NCBI RefSeq assembly: GCF_000731985.1
Contig: NZ_JNCS01000012.1
Coordinates: forward strand, 1 to 64,000
Reading direction: 5' to 3'
Origin: Natrinema altunense
GTDB taxonomy: Archaea > Halobacteriota > Halobacteria > Halobacteriales > Natrialbaceae
DNA length: 64,000 nt
Below the pieces are notes generated by a model. It had not been told where the DNA came from and searched no databases. It saw only the letters and a program-made list of their open reading frames with translations. Every line of letters begins with the position of its first letter. The first letter of the stretch is position 1. This document shows, piece after piece, positions 36,949 through 44,599 of the stretch. A program made the translations under genes and the position numbers.

Positions 36949-37602
36949 ATGAATAAGAAACAACTCATCCTGATCTTCGCGGTCGTCGGAATGGTCACCC
37001 TTGCGGGCTGTGGTGTCTTTGGAAACGATACATCGTCGGGCGACGAGTCAGCTGACGATCTCGCCAGCGATACGAACACCGAGCGATCCACGGACTACGG
37101 AGGGAGCTACCTCTACGAAATCGGAGTGACGGAAGCCAACCAGCAGGGGTTGATCCGCTCACAACCCCCGTTCAAGATGGACAACTCGTTAGAACGGCAG
37201 AATTTAATCGACCGCTACAAGTACCTCAACGACCGGAATAATGTCCATCACGTGTACCTAATGTCTCACGACGGGAAGGTCGTCTCATACTATACCGCAC
37301 AGGGGAAAGTCTCGAGTGTCAACTCGAAGTTGACCAACGACCGCCAACTCGTCAAGGTCCCTGACGCAAAGTACGATGAGGGGAATGGCGCGGCTGGCCC
37401 GAGTGGGCCTAACTGGAAGCTCGTCGAGTCGCCTCAGATGGACGGATCGTACGGCTCGAATGGAGATGCAATCTTCTTCTTTACCACTGACGGGCATTAC
37501 GTCGAGTGGAACGGGCTCTATGTCGTTTCGGAGGAGCCGAAGAACATCCAGACACCGGTCACGCTGACCGACGAGGTTGACGAGAACGAGTCCGAAAACT
37601 AA
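36949..37602 (+). CDS. Lipoprotein of a family shared with bacteria and phages
   Basis: 217 residues; lipobox VTLAGC after a short hydrophobic signal without twin arginine (Sec-type), unusual for a haloarchaeon. The core NLIDRYKYLNDRNNVHHVYL and GKVVSYYTAQGKVSSVNSKL resembles lipoproteins I recall from bacterial and phage genomes. Starts three bases after the previous stop. The Sec signal and bacterial-type core together suggest acquisition by transfer. Confidence 0.7.
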   Translation: MNKKQLILIFAVVGMVTLAGCGVFGNDTSSGDESADDLASDTNTERSTDYGGSYLYEIGVTEANQQGLIRSQPPFKMDNSLERQNLIDRYKYLNDRNNVHHVYLMSHDGKVVSYYTAQGKVSSVNSKLTNDRQLVKVPDAKYDEGNGAAGPSGPNWKLVESPQMDGSYGSNGDAIFFFTTDGHYVEWNGLYVVSEEPKNIQTPVTLTDEVDENESEN

Positions 37603-37625
37603 CTGCCCCTTCTCACACTCAATTC

Positions 37626-38129
37626 ATGAATCGACGCGCATTCCTTGCCACAGTCAGCGCTGTTCCCTTCGGCGGATGTACGGCGATTGGCGACAGCAAG
37701 ACTGACGGCCAACAGAACCACACACCGACGAACGAGTCCGACGGCCCTGTCGTTGATGACCCACCCGAAGAGGTGGCGGCTGTCCAACCACTCGCCGAGG
37801 CGTTCCACACGCATATCACCGAGTTCTACCCAGATGCCCGCGTGTTCATCACGCCGTCCGGGGAGATCGTGATGGACTACCAGGGGGATGCCTCGAGCGG
37901 CGATGCGCTCAAACGTGAGTACAACAATATCGCCACGGAGTACGCCGAAGTGATCGAAACCGAAGGGACCGAGCCGACGACACTCATCATCTCCCCATCC
38001 AACGTCAAGGTGTATGTAGTCGAATCGGCACTTCGGGCCTACGTGAACGACGAAATCGACGAAAAAGCCTTCCTCGAGACAATCGAGCTGAAAACCAGTG
38101 AGCAAAGAGATCCAACGGCTGGCGAGTGA
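37626..38129 (+). CDS. Tat-type lipoprotein
   Basis: 167 residues. MNRRAFLATVSAVPFGGC gives a twin-arginine signal and lipobox. The mature part has a disordered linker followed by a strand/helix domain (AEAFHTHITEFYPDARVFIT, PTTLIISPSNVKVYVVES). Function unknown. Overlaps the next gene by 32 bases. Confidence 0.7.
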   Translation: MNRRAFLATVSAVPFGGCTAIGDSKTDGQQNHTPTNESDGPVVDDPPEEVAAVQPLAEAFHTHITEFYPDARVFITPSGEIVMDYQGDASSGDALKREYNNIATEYAEVIETEGTEPTTLIISPSNVKVYVVESALRAYVNDEIDEKAFLETIELKTSEQRDPTAGE

Positions 38130-38475
38130 GGAGGCACTGCCCGGCGAAGACGCGAGTACAGCGACGATTCGGTGCGAGTCGCCATACTGCGATCGCGAAG
38201 TCTACGAAGCTGCGACCGTGGACGTCGTTGTTGGTGCGACTGTTGGGGAGTGGTCAGACCCCCGACCCCATGTCGGAGTCACTGGTACAGATTCAGCGTC
38301 TCCGGTGGTTGAGCAGTGGTGCCTAACGTGTGCCGAACAAGAGTTCGGTATCGAAACAAGCGCCCACGAAAAACGCGTCGAGCAGGTGTCGCAGTACGTT
38401 ACAATGCGCACAGTCTCCGCGTTCCTGACGGGGATCGTGATTGCATTGCTGGTAAGTTCCGTGCTATTGGTATAG
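38098..38475 (+). CDS. Zinc-knuckle protein with C-terminal membrane anchor
   Basis: 125 residues from GTG. Cysteine pairs CESPYC and CLTC probably bind zinc. The final 25 residues (TVSAFLTGIVIALLVSSVLL) form a membrane helix. Its start lies inside the preceding gene, indicating coupled translation of this four-gene cassette. Confidence 0.68.
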   Translation: MSKEIQRLASEEALPGEDASTATIRCESPYCDREVYEAATVDVVVGATVGEWSDPRPHVGVTGTDSASPVVEQWCLTCAEQEFGIETSAHEKRVEQVSQYVTMRTVSAFLTGIVIALLVSSVLLV

Positions 38476-38591
38476 CGTCTCGTTGTTCTCGATTCATATC
38501 CTCTCGGGAACCGGTCATAGTTCTCTCAGTTAGTCCTTCGACCCGTGTTAGGTCGCCAATCATAATACGTCACCTGAGAAAGAACACTCGG

Positions 38592-39794
38592 ATGCAATTG
38601 CAAGAGGTTCGGTGGCGATATTATCTCTATTCGCTCACCGAAACACAGGGACTCATCGCTCCAGTCTGGGTTCTCGTTCTACAGGCTCGTGGACTCTCCT
38701 ACACGGATATCGGCTTTCTCGGTGCGTTATATTGGGCAGTGCTTGTGCTCGCAGAGATACCGACCGGGTATATCGGTGATCGAATCGGCCGACGGCGGAG
38801 TCTGTTCATCGCTGCACTCGTAACGGCTGGCGGGGTCGGCGGACTCGCGTTCGCTCGCACTTTGCTCTCGTTCGCGCTGGCACTTACCGCATGGGCAGTC
38901 GGGATCACGTTTCGTTCCGGGACGGCCGATGCCTGGCTGTACAGTGCACTCGGCCGGTCTGGCATTGCCGATGCCTACACCCATGTCCGCGGCCGTGGGC
39001 GAGCAGTCAAATTGGCCGCAACTGCCATAACTGCAGCCATCGGGGGAGTCCTTTATACGAAATCACTCGTCGCTCCGTTCTTCCTTATTGCCGGTTTATT
39101 AGCCGTCAACGCAGCCGTCGTGTTGTCGTTTCCGACGGTCTCCGACGGCCAAGAGCACTCTCGGTCGGAGTCATGGCGCTTCTCGACGACGCGCCAAGAA
39201 CTGACGGCGGCGTTCGAACGGCCAGGGATACGGGGTTTCGTCGGATACACGGTTCTCCTGTTCGGCCTCGTCGAGGTTACCCGGACGTTCGTTCAGCCGA
39301 TCGTCGTCGGCGATCAGGTTGGGCTCCCCGTTGCCGCAGTTGGAGCATTGTATGCGTGTTTCAATATCGTTGCTGCTGGCGCGAGCGCTCTCACCAGTCG
39401 GATCGAGCAAACCCTCGGGGTCCGCCGTTGGTTTCTCTTAGGACCGCTTCTACTAGCTGGAAGCCTCGTGATCCTCCCTCTGGTCCCAGCCGCGACCGTC
39501 CCAGCGTTCGTTGGAATGGAAGCTATCTGGCACGTCAGCCAGACGTTCCAGAGCCGTATCGTCAACGATCGGACGCGCAACCGGCGGCGAGCGACTGTTC
39601 TCAGCGTCGTCTCGATGGGCGGCGGCGTCGCTGCGATCGCGTTCCGCGCCGTGGGTGGTGTCCTGGCTGATACGGTCAGTCCACTCCTGATGCTTGCCCT
39701 ACTCGCCCTCGTCTTCGTGGTCGGTTCGGGCGTGCTATTTACAGTCACATCGGGGACGGTGTTTCGGACGACGGAAACGGATATAAGTCAATAA
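38592..39794 (+). CDS. Major facilitator superfamily transporter
   Basis: 400 residues from the ATG giving MQLQEVRWRYYLYSLTE; 12 predicted helices. The MFS motif A is seen as GYIGDRIGRRRSLFIAA in the loop between helices 2 and 3. Substrate unknown. The gene ends 15 bases before the HAD-Nudix gene and may be co-transcribed with it. Confidence 0.85.
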   Translation: MQLQEVRWRYYLYSLTETQGLIAPVWVLVLQARGLSYTDIGFLGALYWAVLVLAEIPTGYIGDRIGRRRSLFIAALVTAGGVGGLAFARTLLSFALALTAWAVGITFRSGTADAWLYSALGRSGIADAYTHVRGRGRAVKLAATAITAAIGGVLYTKSLVAPFFLIAGLLAVNAAVVLSFPTVSDGQEHSRSESWRFSTTRQELTAAFERPGIRGFVGYTVLLFGLVEVTRTFVQPIVVGDQVGLPVAAVGALYACFNIVAAGASALTSRIEQTLGVRRWFLLGPLLLAGSLVILPLVPAATVPAFVGMEAIWHVSQTFQSRIVNDRTRNRRRATVLSVVSMGGGVAAIAFRAVGGVLADTVSPLLMLALLALVFVVGSGVLFTVTSGTVFRTTETDISQ

Positions 39795-39809
39795 TACTAC
39801 TCCATAGTC

Positions 39810-41039
39810 ATGGTGATTGCCGACCAGTTCGAGACGTTTTTGTTCGATCTCGACGGCGTGATTTATTCCGGCAACGATGCGCTCCCGGAGGCAGTCACGA
39901 CCGTCAATCGACTCTTCGAACGCGACAAGCGAATCCGGTTTCTCACGAACGATCCACGACCGACGCGGGAGGCAGTCGTCGCCGACCTCCGCGAACTCGG
40001 GATCGAAGCGGACGAGAACGAGATCATCACCGCAGCGTCGGCGACGGCGACGTATCTCCGTCGTGAGGGCATTTCGACGGCGGCGGTCGTCGGGAGTGAG
40101 GGGCTGCGCACGGAACTTCGTCAGCAGGGGATTACTGTCACCGATGACTCACCGGACGCGATCGTCGTCGGAGCCGATGAGCAGACGGCGTATTCGGATA
40201 TCCGACGGGCCGCGAGACACATCGAGCGAGGCGCACTGTTCGTCGGAACGAATCCCGACGGTTCGTTTCCGACACCTGACGGCCCTGCACCGGGGGCTGG
40301 GGCAATCGTCCGCGCGGTAGAAACAGCGGCCGGTACATCACCCGTGGTCGTTGGCAAACCCGAACCGCTGCTGTTCGAGATGGCGCTCCAAGGGATACCG
40401 ACTGAGCGAGAAGCAGTGGTGATCGGTGATACTCCCACGACGGACGTTCTCGGGGCTCACCGTGCGGGACTCACGGGCATCCTCGTTACCGACGCGGACC
40501 CAGTCCCAACCTCGGTCCGGGATTTTTCCGACCCCGATGCGACGATCACGACGCTTGCGGATTTGTTTTCGACGCCCGTGACGCCCTGGGAGACACCCCA
40601 GTACTCGTGGCCGGATACGATTCGTCCCGGAGTCGGTGCGGTTGTGTTGAACAGTACAAACGAGGTTTTGTTGTTGAAACGAGCCGACAGGCAGCAATGG
40701 GCCCTCCCAACGGGCGCAGTCGAACGAGGTGAGGCGGTCGACGAGGCGATCATACGCGAGGTACGGGAGGAAACGGGGCTCCAGGTCGCGGTCGATCACC
40801 TCACCGGAGTCTACTCTCACCCGAAGCAGCAGGTGTTCTCGTACCCCGACGGTGAGACGGTTCACTTCGTAACGACTTGTTTCCAGTGTACCATCGAGGC
40901 CGGCACGCTCGAAGCCGATCGAGATGAGGCGCTCGAGGTCGAATTTTTCGATACGGACGAGCTTCCGGATGGGATGCTATCCATGCACCCGCAGTGGATC
41001 GCCGATGCAGTGAGGCAGAACGGTGTCTCGGTCCGATAG
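39810..41039 (+). CDS. HAD-IIA phosphatase fused to a Nudix hydrolase
   Basis: 409 residues. Residues 1-255 are a NagD-type HAD phosphatase: FLFDLDGVIY (nucleophile Asp), FLTNDPRPT, VVGKPEPLLFEMAL and the GDTPTTDVLGA acidic motif. Residues about 270-405 are a Nudix domain with GAVERGEAVDEAIIREVREETGL (G, E, REV, EE, G of the box). The pairing suggests pyrophosphate hydrolysis followed by dephosphorylation of the product by one polypeptide. No stop or frame change separates the domains. Confidence 0.88.
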   Translation: MVIADQFETFLFDLDGVIYSGNDALPEAVTTVNRLFERDKRIRFLTNDPRPTREAVVADLRELGIEADENEIITAASATATYLRREGISTAAVVGSEGLRTELRQQGITVTDDSPDAIVVGADEQTAYSDIRRAARHIERGALFVGTNPDGSFPTPDGPAPGAGAIVRAVETAAGTSPVVVGKPEPLLFEMALQGIPTEREAVVIGDTPTTDVLGAHRAGLTGILVTDADPVPTSVRDFSDPDATITTLADLFSTPVTPWETPQYSWPDTIRPGVGAVVLNSTNEVLLLKRADRQQWALPTGAVERGEAVDEAIIREVREETGLQVAVDHLTGVYSHPKQQVFSYPDGETVHFVTTCFQCTIEAGTLEADRDEALEVEFFDTDELPDGMLSMHPQWIADAVRQNGVSVR

Positions 41040-41383
41040 GAGACGCGAAATCCACACGTCGAGCCGCTAAATTGACAAACACTGAATGGTTGAAAACTGA
41101 CGAGATGGAGGCAGTGCGGTGAGCGTGTTCGATGAGTTGGAACGCGGCGACAGTAACTGGGAGCCGATCCGCTTTCGGATACCGGTCGTCCGACGCTCGT
41201 TCTGGGAACACCTCGGTCCCCAAACCGTCTATTCCGGGCGTGCGTTGCCTTTCGCACCCACCTGATAGGATACCCACGACGGTGCGAGCACGGGCAGGTA
41301 GAGAGTGCTGTTATGGCCTCGACCTGCACCATTTGTCGCCCAAACATCAAGACTGATACTACCGCCGTCGCAACGGTGAACAA
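41040..41383. other. Intergenic, no supported gene
   Basis: About 340 bases between the HAD-Nudix gene and the beta-propeller lipoprotein genes. Nothing beyond ordinary spacer is visible. Confidence 0.45.
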
Positions 41384-42062
41384 ATGCCCTCCATGACGCG
41401 TCGTGCGGCCCTCGGCACAGTCGCCAGTCTCGTTGGCGGCGTCACGGGTTGCGCTGGTCTCCTCGATAGGGAACCGTTCCCCATCCAACGGTCGTGTGCT
41501 TTTCCTCGAGCGGACTGGCGAAGTCGGATGGACACGGAATCTTGGCGGTCCGCTGTCGGCCGTTGGGGCTACTGCCGGGACCGCATACCTCGGCGCCGCC
41601 ACCGAGGAACTGCTGGCGCTGGAGACCGCGACCGGCACAGTCGCCTGGCGCGGCTCGCTGGCCAACACCGTATTCGCACGGCCGTTGGCGACCGCCGATC
41701 GGGTGTACGTCGGCGGCGCGGACTACACCCTCCGGGCGTTCGACCCGGCCTCGAGCCAGCAGTTGTGGCGCGATGACCTCGGGAACGCCGTGACCCACGG
41801 GCCGATGCAGGTCGGCGACCGCCTGGTGACGCTGGTCGGCGGGACGCACCATCTCCGTGGCTCGAGCGGCACCATCCCGTTCGACCCGACTGTCCTCTAT
41901 ATCCACGAGCAGGACGGTACACGCATCCGGGAAGTCAGATTCGATGATAAGTCGTTCGATGGCGGCAGCATCGAGTGGGCACAGGCGGCCGGTGAGACGG
42001 TCTATCTGGGACAAATGCACGGTTTGACGCGGATCGCTCCGGAGGCGATCACCGATGCGTGA
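41384..42062 (+). pseudogene. PQQ-type beta-propeller lipoprotein, frameshifted
   Basis: The 5' end (41384) encodes a Tat lipoprotein signal, MTRRAALGTVASLVGGVTGC. The propeller repeats (TAYLGAATEELLALETATG, RVYVGGADYTLRAFDPAS) continue in another frame. The switch falls around 41480-41500, between LDREPFP and GRVLFLERTGEVGW, so a single indel separates the two parts. With about 220 residues it would form fewer than the usual blades. It overlaps the start of the next propeller gene by 8 bases. Confidence 0.72.
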
Positions 42063-43344
42063 CGCCGACACCGCTGCCGACAAGCACGGTCCGTCGCGGC
42101 ACGCGGCCGAGCGGCGGGACAGCCGGAACTGGTCGCGCCGACAGGCGCTCGCATCGCTCGCCTCGGCGGGCACGCTCGCCCTAGCAGGGTGCAGTCTGTC
42201 GTCGGTGCTGCCTGGCGTCCAACCCCTCTGGGAGCATGACTTCTCGACAGCAACGGCGGCAGGCCCACCGTCGGCGACCGACGATCACGTCGTCGTCGGT
42301 GGACAGGACAAACGCCTTCACGGGTTCACGGCCGACGGGGAACGGATCCTCTCCGTCGAAACCGGTGGGCCCATCGAGGCGCAACCGGCTGTCCCGTCAT
42401 CGGGTGGCCCGGTCCACGTCTACAGCACCGACGGTGACCTCTACACGGTCGGGCTGTCGGGGGAGCGACTGTGGCACGTGGAAGGACAAGTCCGGAACGG
42501 GTGGCTCGGTCGACACGGCTCGCTGTTGGTCGCCATCCATCCGGACGGCGGTGTAGTCACCGGCTACGATGCGAGCGACGGCACACGTCGCTTTCAGCGG
42601 CCCGGTCGAGCGTATCCGTACCCTACACTCAGTGACTCGGCCTGTCTCTTCCTCGTCACGAACTCGGATGACGACACGAAGCTGGTGACGCTCGCTCCGG
42701 CGACCGGCGAGGTGCTGTGGAAGTCGACACCTCGTACTGGCTACCCCTCGGTCGTGGCTGCTGGCGACCGGATCGTGACGGTCCACGATTCTACCGTGCG
42801 GATGCGTCGGGTCCGCGATGGGCACGTCCTGTGGCGAACCGTGGTGGACGGCGACGTGACTAGCTACGTTGGGCTGCCAGTCTGGCTCGGCGACCACGTC
42901 TACGTGCGTGTCCGCCGTGATGATCGCTCGGACGAGCTGGTTGCCATCGAGCGCGATGGGGGAACCGTACGGTGGCGCCGGACCGTCGGATACGAACTCG
43001 AGACGGTGACGGCGACCTCACACGGTGTGTTCGCTGCGAGTTCGGTCGACGACCCCGACGGTGGCATTCTAATCCGGCTAGACGCCTTTGACCTCGATGG
43101 GACCCGGCGGTGGCAGACGACAACTGACATCGCGATCGGCGGGAGAGTCGAGGCACTCGGCCGTGCCGGTGTGATCCTCTTTGCGGCCAGCGACAACGAG
43201 CTTGCCGCCTACGACCCTGCGACCGGGAAACGTCGGTGGCGGTACGATCCCGAGACTTCCCGGATCGGTGTGACGACGGCTGCTGGCGCGCTGTACGTCT
43301 CTTACCGTGACCGCGGTGGCGTGGCGCGGCTTCCGACGAGTTGA
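42055..43344 (+). CDS. PQQ-type beta-propeller lipoprotein
   Basis: 429 residues. The Tat lipoprotein signal is SRRQALASLASAGTLALAGC (about 27-46). At least seven propeller repeats follow, with the W..D/T pattern of PQQ-like blades (LTRP-type ATGEVLWKST, RDGHVLWRTVVDG, DGGTVRWRRTVG, ATGKRRWRYDP). No enzyme motif, so probably a ligand- or protein-binding scaffold outside the cell. Its start lies within the 3' end of the frameshifted relative at 41384. Confidence 0.8.
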   Translation: MRDADTAADKHGPSRHAAERRDSRNWSRRQALASLASAGTLALAGCSLSSVLPGVQPLWEHDFSTATAAGPPSATDDHVVVGGQDKRLHGFTADGERILSVETGGPIEAQPAVPSSGGPVHVYSTDGDLYTVGLSGERLWHVEGQVRNGWLGRHGSLLVAIHPDGGVVTGYDASDGTRRFQRPGRAYPYPTLSDSACLFLVTNSDDDTKLVTLAPATGEVLWKSTPRTGYPSVVAAGDRIVTVHDSTVRMRRVRDGHVLWRTVVDGDVTSYVGLPVWLGDHVYVRVRRDDRSDELVAIERDGGTVRWRRTVGYELETVTATSHGVFAASSVDDPDGGILIRLDAFDLDGTRRWQTTTDIAIGGRVEALGRAGVILFAASDNELAAYDPATGKRRWRYDPETSRIGVTTAAGALYVSYRDRGGVARLPTS

Positions 43345-43477
43345 CCTAGAGCGCTTGGGCCCCGATTCGTTCGACGTCGCACTGGAATCTGTTTTGATTC
43401 CGTGGTGTGAGGTGTCCCTGGAGTCCGGACAGCGATGGCTCACCACGGGGTAGGCGAATCCGCGGCAGCACTACAGC

Positions 43478-43906
43478 CTACTGAGTGCCGAGCGGGCAAC
43501 TCTGGATAACGTGGCCCGGGCCCGAAACCAGTTCTGTCTCCGGTGGAGGGTGTTGTCTCGAGATGCAACAAGGGTTAGCTTCCTGATTTCCGACGTGGCC
43601 ACCTGAGGGGATCTTTTTTGCTGTGCACGCAACGATCGTCCCGCTCGTCGCTTTCCGTCCGTCGCTTGCTTGCGGCTCACTCCGTTCGTCGTTCGCATCG
43701 AAGAAGTACTCCCACCCGACGATTTTATCCGGCCGAATCCGCTGGAAGAAGCCTCTGAACCCCTCGTCAGTGCGGTCGCACACGTCGGACCAGCCGACCG
43801 CATACAGGCTACCGTCGGGGACCAGCGCCGCATCCGTAACGAGTCGTTCACGCTCCGAACCGAGGCGGCTCCACCACTGCACCCTCGAGTCGTCTGTTAT
43901 CGCCAC
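43478..43906 (-). pseudogene. Fragment of a repeat protein
   Basis: The first 75 residues (MAITDDSRVQWWSRLGSERE, DAALVPDGSLYAVGWSDV) have the pattern of a propeller-type repeat. The remainder (CISRQHPPPETELVSG) loses all protein-like character, as if a longer gene had been truncated. It lies between the propeller lipoproteins and the small orphan genes. Confidence 0.5.
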
Positions 43907-43924
43907 CCGCCTTTGTCCCCATCC

Positions 43925-44257
43925 ATGCTTTTACGTCCTGCTCCGCATTCGGTTAGTAACACCGTAGGTTTTCACGTCGTAAGCACGAGTGGGCACCTGA
44001 TGCGAGTGCTTGCCCGGGAGCCATATTCCTACATCCTGTTGGAGAGCGACGGCGAGTGGATTCTCACTTTCCTGTTCGGTAGGGCGGTGATGTGGGATGT
44101 CTCCGTGCGGCTGACTGACACCGAGGTCGTGGCTCTCGAAGATGGCGAAATCTCGATTGCCGACCTGATCGAGCGATTCAGCGCCGACAGTTCCACCTAC
44201 GAAGGCAGGCAAATCACACCAGCAGTCCGTCCGGACAAGGACGACAGCCGAGACTAG
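43925..44257 (+). CDS. Small orphan protein, immunity-like
   Basis: 110 residues from the ATG giving MLLRPAPHSV. The pattern WDVSVRLTDTEVVALEDGEI followed by IADLIERFSAD and GRQI recalls small immunity proteins of polymorphic-toxin systems (an upstream strand, then Lt-x-E-v, then a helix and a terminal R-x-I), but I cannot assign a numbered family. Convergent with the 109-residue gene. Confidence 0.55.
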   Translation: MLLRPAPHSVSNTVGFHVVSTSGHLMRVLAREPYSYILLESDGEWILTFLFGRAVMWDVSVRLTDTEVVALEDGEISIADLIERFSADSSTYEGRQITPAVRPDKDDSRD

Positions 44258-44269
44258 GGTGTCACGCGG

Positions 44270-44599
44270 TCAACGCTCTTCGGTCCGGACCCGGACGTGC
44301 TGTTGCAACGTCTCCACGAACGCGGCTTCGTCGATGGCTGCAAGTGCCGCCTGTGCCGACAGTGCCTCGACCAGCCAGTTGGCGTCCCACCCGTCGAACA
44401 GGTCCGCTCGCTCGGAGACACTGAACTCGTCGAAGCTGTAGAACGAACCGCCCAGGCCGTGGCCTTTCCCCTGGAGCAGATGTCCCTCCTCGGCCTCGAC
44501 GGATATCTTGACCACTCTGGGCCAGTTGGGGTCGTGGGGAACGTTGGGGTTTGGGTCTGGGCTGGAGATGACGTCGTAGGTTGCCATGGCTGCAATCAA
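44270..44599 (-). CDS. 109-residue partner of the giant P-loop protein
   Basis: The start ATG (44599-44597) overlaps the stop of the 1412-residue gene as ATGA, so the two are translationally coupled; the second in-frame ATG (MATYDV) is the alternative start. The chain is acidic with no membrane segment. FYSFDEFSVSERADLFDGWD and LVEALSAQAALAAIDEAAFV suggest a small alpha/beta domain followed by a helix. No family recognised. The coupling suggests a complex with the large protein, or an antidote to it. Confidence 0.65.
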   Translation of the reverse strand: MIAAMATYDVISSPDPNPNVPHDPNWPRVVKISVEAEEGHLLQGKGHGLGGSFYSFDEFSVSERADLFDGWDANWLVEALSAQAALAAIDEAAFVETLQQHVRVRTEER

